Below, piece by piece: positions 61,430 through 64,000 of a stretch of 64,000 bases of DNA. The position numbers and the translations under genes are program-made. Source of the DNA: an uncultured Oscillospiraceae bacterium (GTDB taxonomy: Bacteria; Bacillota; Clostridia; Oscillospirales; Oscillospiraceae). The notes under the pieces were generated by a model. It made no database searches. It was not told where the DNA came from and saw only the letters and a list, made by a program, of their open reading frames with translations. Within the stretch, counting starts at the first letter, position 1; the number at the start of each line of letters is the position of its first letter. The stretch lies in assembly GCA_934623575.1 (NCBI GenBank), contig CAKTVL010000004.1, positions 30,390 through 94,389 of the forward strand, in the 5' to 3' direction.

Positions 61430-63278
61430 AGCCGCGCTGCTGCGCAGCGACGCGAAGCGCTACTGGCCGCTGCTGTTCCTGTACACGGCGGTGTGGGTCA
61501 TGATATTGCCCTTACAGCTGCTGAAGGTCAGCCGCTGGGAGACCGGCGCCGTGCTGGTACGCGCCGCGCTGCACAACACCATACACGACACGCTGTACGC
61601 CTCTATCATTATGGGGCTGCTCTTCGGCTGTTTGACGGCCATGGCGGTGTGGTCGTATCTGATGACGCCCCGCACCATCGGGCTGATGCACGCCCTGCCG
61701 GTGAACCGGACGCAGCAGTTTTTCAGCCACGCCATTTCCGGCTTCGGGATGCTGACGGCGGGGAACGTGCTGGTGTTCCTGTTGAGCGTGGGGAGCTGCG
61801 CCGCCCGGGGCTATGTGGACTGGGCCATGCTGGGGGCGTGGCTGCTGCTGACAGAGCTGATGGGGCTGTTCTTCTTCGCGCTTGCCAGCCTGTGCGCCAT
61901 GGCCACCGGGTGGCTGCTGGCCATCCCGGTGCTGTACGGCGCGGCCAACGTGCTGGCCTATCTGCTGCACATCGTGGTGCAGGCCATGGCGGAGGTCTTT
62001 TACTACGGCTATACCGCCACCGAGCCGGCGGCCGGGGTGGTGTGGCTGACGCCGGTGGGGAAGCTGTGGCTGTCCGTCAACGCCGGAGGAGAGCAATGGA
62101 TCGACCAGTACGGCGCGGTGCAGGATGGGTACTTCGCGGCGATGGACGGCTACCGCTGGGAGACGCTGAACGCCTCGGCCTATACCACCTGCTTTATCTA
62201 CGCCGCGGCGGCGCTCGTGCTGCTGGCGCTGGTGTGGTGGCTGTACCAGAAGCGGTCCAGCGAGATGGCCGGGGACGCCATGGCCTTCCGGTGGCTGCGG
62301 CCCGTGGCCCGGTGGACCATCGGCCTGTGCGGCGGCTGGGGACTGGGACTGTTCCTGCACTATGTGGTGCTGTCCGGCGCGAGCAGCAATCTGGTGCAGC
62401 TTTTAATGAGCCAGATCATCATGGGCGTGGTGTGCTTCTTCGGGGCGCAGATGCTCTTGCAGAAGAGGTTCCGCATTTTCAACAAGCGCTGGTGGATAGA
62501 GACGGCGGCCATGCTGGCGGTGCTGGCGGCGGTGACGGTGGGCGTGAAGGCGGACATCACCGGCTATCAGCACCGGATACCGGCGGCGGAGGACGTGACC
62601 AGCGTGCGGGTGATGTGCAGCGCCATAGACATGGACACCGAGGATCCGGCGCTGACGGAGACCGTGATCGCCCTGCACCGGGCCATTCTGGAGCAGTACG
62701 ACCGTGAGGGTGCGCCGGGGAGCTTCTATCCTACCCCTACCTCGTCGGAGGATACCTCCGGGGAGGAGACGGTACAGCACCGGTATGTGCGGATGACGTA
62801 CACGCTGAAAAACGGCACGAAGCTGGCGCGGGAGTATCTGGTGCGGATGCAGCGCGGGACGGAGACGTACACACTGCTGACGGAGCTGGCCAACACGCGG
62901 GGCAGCCTGCTGGCGATCGTAGGACTGGACTATCTGGAGCGGTGGGGCGGCGTGGACGCCATCACCGGCGGCTATGTGCTGCGGTATGAGGACGGCGCGG
63001 AGCTGACGCTGAGTGGCCAGCAGGCCAAGGCGCTGGCGGAGAGTCTCTACGCGGACATCGACAGCGGCGCGCTGACGGTGGACATACTGGACACGGACAA
63101 GGTGTTCGGCACCGGCGGCAGCCGGTACGGCGTGACGCTGTATCTGTATGTGGACGGCGTCAGCCGGGACTTCGGGCTGGATATGCCGCTGAGCTGCACG
63201 CGGATGTGGGAGTACGTGGAAGGGCTGGAGCTTAACGATGGCACCGAGGCGGTGATGGATACGGAGGTGGTGTCATGA
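61404..63278 (+). CDS. ABC transporter permease with large C-terminal domain
   Basis: 624 residues from ATG 61404 after GGGAGGTG. N-terminal half has about eight helices (SYLMTPRTIGLMHALPVNR between the first two pairs); the C-terminal 200 residues are extracellular with DVTSVRVMCSAIDMDT and repeats of charged strands. Resembles Clostridia ABC-2-type permeases with DUF6449-like tails. Substrate unknown. Confidence 0.8.
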   Translation: MPQKTSFCKAALLRSDAKRYWPLLFLYTAVWVMILPLQLLKVSRWETGAVLVRAALHNTIHDTLYASIIMGLLFGCLTAMAVWSYLMTPRTIGLMHALPVNRTQQFFSHAISGFGMLTAGNVLVFLLSVGSCAARGYVDWAMLGAWLLLTELMGLFFFALASLCAMATGWLLAIPVLYGAANVLAYLLHIVVQAMAEVFYYGYTATEPAAGVVWLTPVGKLWLSVNAGGEQWIDQYGAVQDGYFAAMDGYRWETLNASAYTTCFIYAAAALVLLALVWWLYQKRSSEMAGDAMAFRWLRPVARWTIGLCGGWGLGLFLHYVVLSGASSNLVQLLMSQIIMGVVCFFGAQMLLQKRFRIFNKRWWIETAAMLAVLAAVTVGVKADITGYQHRIPAAEDVTSVRVMCSAIDMDTEDPALTETVIALHRAILEQYDREGAPGSFYPTPTSSEDTSGEETVQHRYVRMTYTLKNGTKLAREYLVRMQRGTETYTLLTELANTRGSLLAIVGLDYLERWGGVDAITGGYVLRYEDGAELTLSGQQAKALAESLYADIDSGALTVDILDTDKVFGTGGSRYGVTLYLYVDGVSRDFGLDMPLSCTRMWEYVEGLELNDGTEAVMDTEVVS

Positions 63279-63856
63279 GGAGACTGCTCACGGGACTGCT
63301 GGCGGCAGTGCTGGCGGTGAGCCTGTGCGCCTGCGGCAGCAACTACTACACCGAGGACGCCGTGGAGGAAAACCGTGTGCAGTTCTACCTGCGCCATGAC
63401 GGCAGAGAGGCGTTTGCCTCCGCCCTCCTGTGGGACGGCAGCGGCGAGAGTGTGGACTATGTCATCCCCGACACGGTGAAGGGCGCGGCGGTCACCGCCA
63501 TCGGCGGCCTGACCGGTCAGATGAAGAAGTCGCCCGTCAGCGGATTGTATGTGGTCATGCCGGAGACGTACCGGGGCGCGGAGCGGGCGCAGTACACCAC
63601 CCCGGCGAATCCGGAGGAGGTGACGCTGACGGTGAACATCCATATCGGGCGCAATGTCAGCAGCATCCGGACGGACGGCGGACTTCCGCAGGAGACCGGC
63701 TACTTCGGCAGCGGCGCCAACGCCGTCAGCTACCTGATCCGGCAGGTGTGGGTGGTGACCTGCGACGAGTACAATGAGACCTACTATGCCGAGGGCGGAA
63801 GGCTCTATCAGCGCGGGGACGGCGCACTGGTGGAGCTGCCCTACGGCGGCAATTAA
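63275..63856 (+). CDS. Lipoprotein of unknown function
   Basis: 193 residues. Start overlaps the permease stop (ATGA). Lipobox LCACG after a short signal peptide, then a compact domain. No family recognised; cotranscription suggests a surface partner of the ABC transporter. Confidence 0.75.
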   Translation: MRRLLTGLLAAVLAVSLCACGSNYYTEDAVEENRVQFYLRHDGREAFASALLWDGSGESVDYVIPDTVKGAAVTAIGGLTGQMKKSPVSGLYVVMPETYRGAERAQYTTPANPEEVTLTVNIHIGRNVSSIRTDGGLPQETGYFGSGANAVSYLIRQVWVVTCDEYNETYYAEGGRLYQRGDGALVELPYGGN

Positions 63857-63864
63857 CGCATCAT

Positions 63865-63904
63865 AAGCGGAACGGCGCAGGCATCTGCCTGCGCCGTTCC
63901 GCTT
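63865..63904. terminator. Terminator-like 19-bp palindrome
   Basis: Arms AAGCGGAACGGCGCAGGCA and TGCCTGCGCCGTTCCGCTT with a 2-nt loop; T-tract is short. Between convergent genes. Confidence 0.8.
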
Positions 63905-63921
63905 GTTGGGAGGAGAATTGG

Positions 63922-64000
63922 TCACTCGTTGGTGTAGTTGTCGAAATAGCCCTGGATGTAGATGATGGGGGTGCCCTTGTCGCCGCTGCCGCTGGTCAGG
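63922..64000 (-). CDS. C-terminal fragment of an unidentified gene (window edge)
   Basis: 25 codons before a TGA at 63922-63924, ending GTPIIYIQGYFDNYTNE. Start lies beyond the window. Too short to name. Confidence 0.6.
   Translation of the reverse strand, partial: LTSGSGDKGTPIIYIQGYFDNYTNE

Overview
The window looks like a chromosomal segment from a GC-rich gut Clostridia member, most likely Oscillospiraceae (Oscillibacter / Dysosmobacter / Lawsonibacter-like). The supports are high GC with Firmicutes-type AGGAGG ribosome sites, a CIRCE-groESL operon, DegV, TM1266, DUF4340, DUF4358 and DUF6440 proteins, extended -10 promoters and a bile-salt-hydrolase family enzyme. The family is an inference; no rRNA or full marker set is present.

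Layout. 1-3.1 kb (minus): ABC efflux operon (two HlyD-type adaptors and a MacB-type ATPase). 3.7-10.7 kb (plus): a 1585-residue mosaic protein (HD, repeat region, nucleotidyltransferase, possible GNAT, phosphoribosyltransferase), an LDH/MDH-like protein, an FMN/Fe-S reductase and a ferredoxin. 10.7-17.5 kb: rpsO, pnp, PPC-domain protein, mnmE, degV, prmA. 17.6-22.1 kb: DUF4340 lipoprotein, two-component system, N-acyl-D-amino-acid deacylase. 22.1-24.4 kb: EamA exporter, a 26-residue membrane peptide and a divergent LysR regulator. 24.5-26.7 kb: DUF4358 lipoprotein, ECF sigma factor and probable anti-sigma protein. 26.7-29.4 kb (minus): XRE-NfeD, 33-residue membrane peptide, SPFH protein, DUF6440, YbjQ and a 29-residue zinc-ribbon-like peptide. 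29.6-33.9 kb: RlmL-type methyltransferase, lipid kinase, groES-groEL. 34.0-35.1 kb: tRNA-Met, tRNA-Glu, tRNA-Val, then a scar of a truncated tyrosine recombinase abutting the 3' end of a pepD-type dipeptidase gene. 35.2-38.6 kb: macrodomain and class M sirtuin, flavin-binding protein with divergent HxlR regulator, SAM methyltransferase. 38.7-48.2 kb: a sugar or polyol island (SDR, FGGY kinase, zinc dehydrogenase, RbsA/RbsC/RbsB-type ABC transporter, metallo-beta-lactamase lactonase-like enzyme) with a divergent ROK regulator. 48.4-50.0 kb: second ECF sigma and anti-sigma pair. 50.0-51.1 kb: eroded two-component system. 51.2-53.1 kb: bile-salt-hydrolase family enzyme and LysR. 53.4-57.9 kb: BrnQ carrier, then TM1266 and an SsuA/THI5-type ABC importer behind an unassigned structured leader. 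57.9-60.0 kb: proA and proB. 60.2-63.9 kb: YtrA-type GntR regulator, ABC ATPase, permease, lipoprotein. The edge at 64 kb cuts a minus-strand gene.

The most unusual observation is not a gene. At least five intergenic spacers carry AGAA or GGAA motifs repeated every 10-11 nt on one strand. Three of these share a conserved head (GACARCAACRTRGAA) and a GC-rich hairpin tail, suggesting a dispersed, helically phased repeat family. Other points of interest are a promoter placed inside the loop of a perfect 15-bp inverted repeat before the first ECF sigma gene, in-frame XRE-NfeD coding with an internal Shine-Dalgarno site, several very small membrane or zinc peptides, and two deletion scars.
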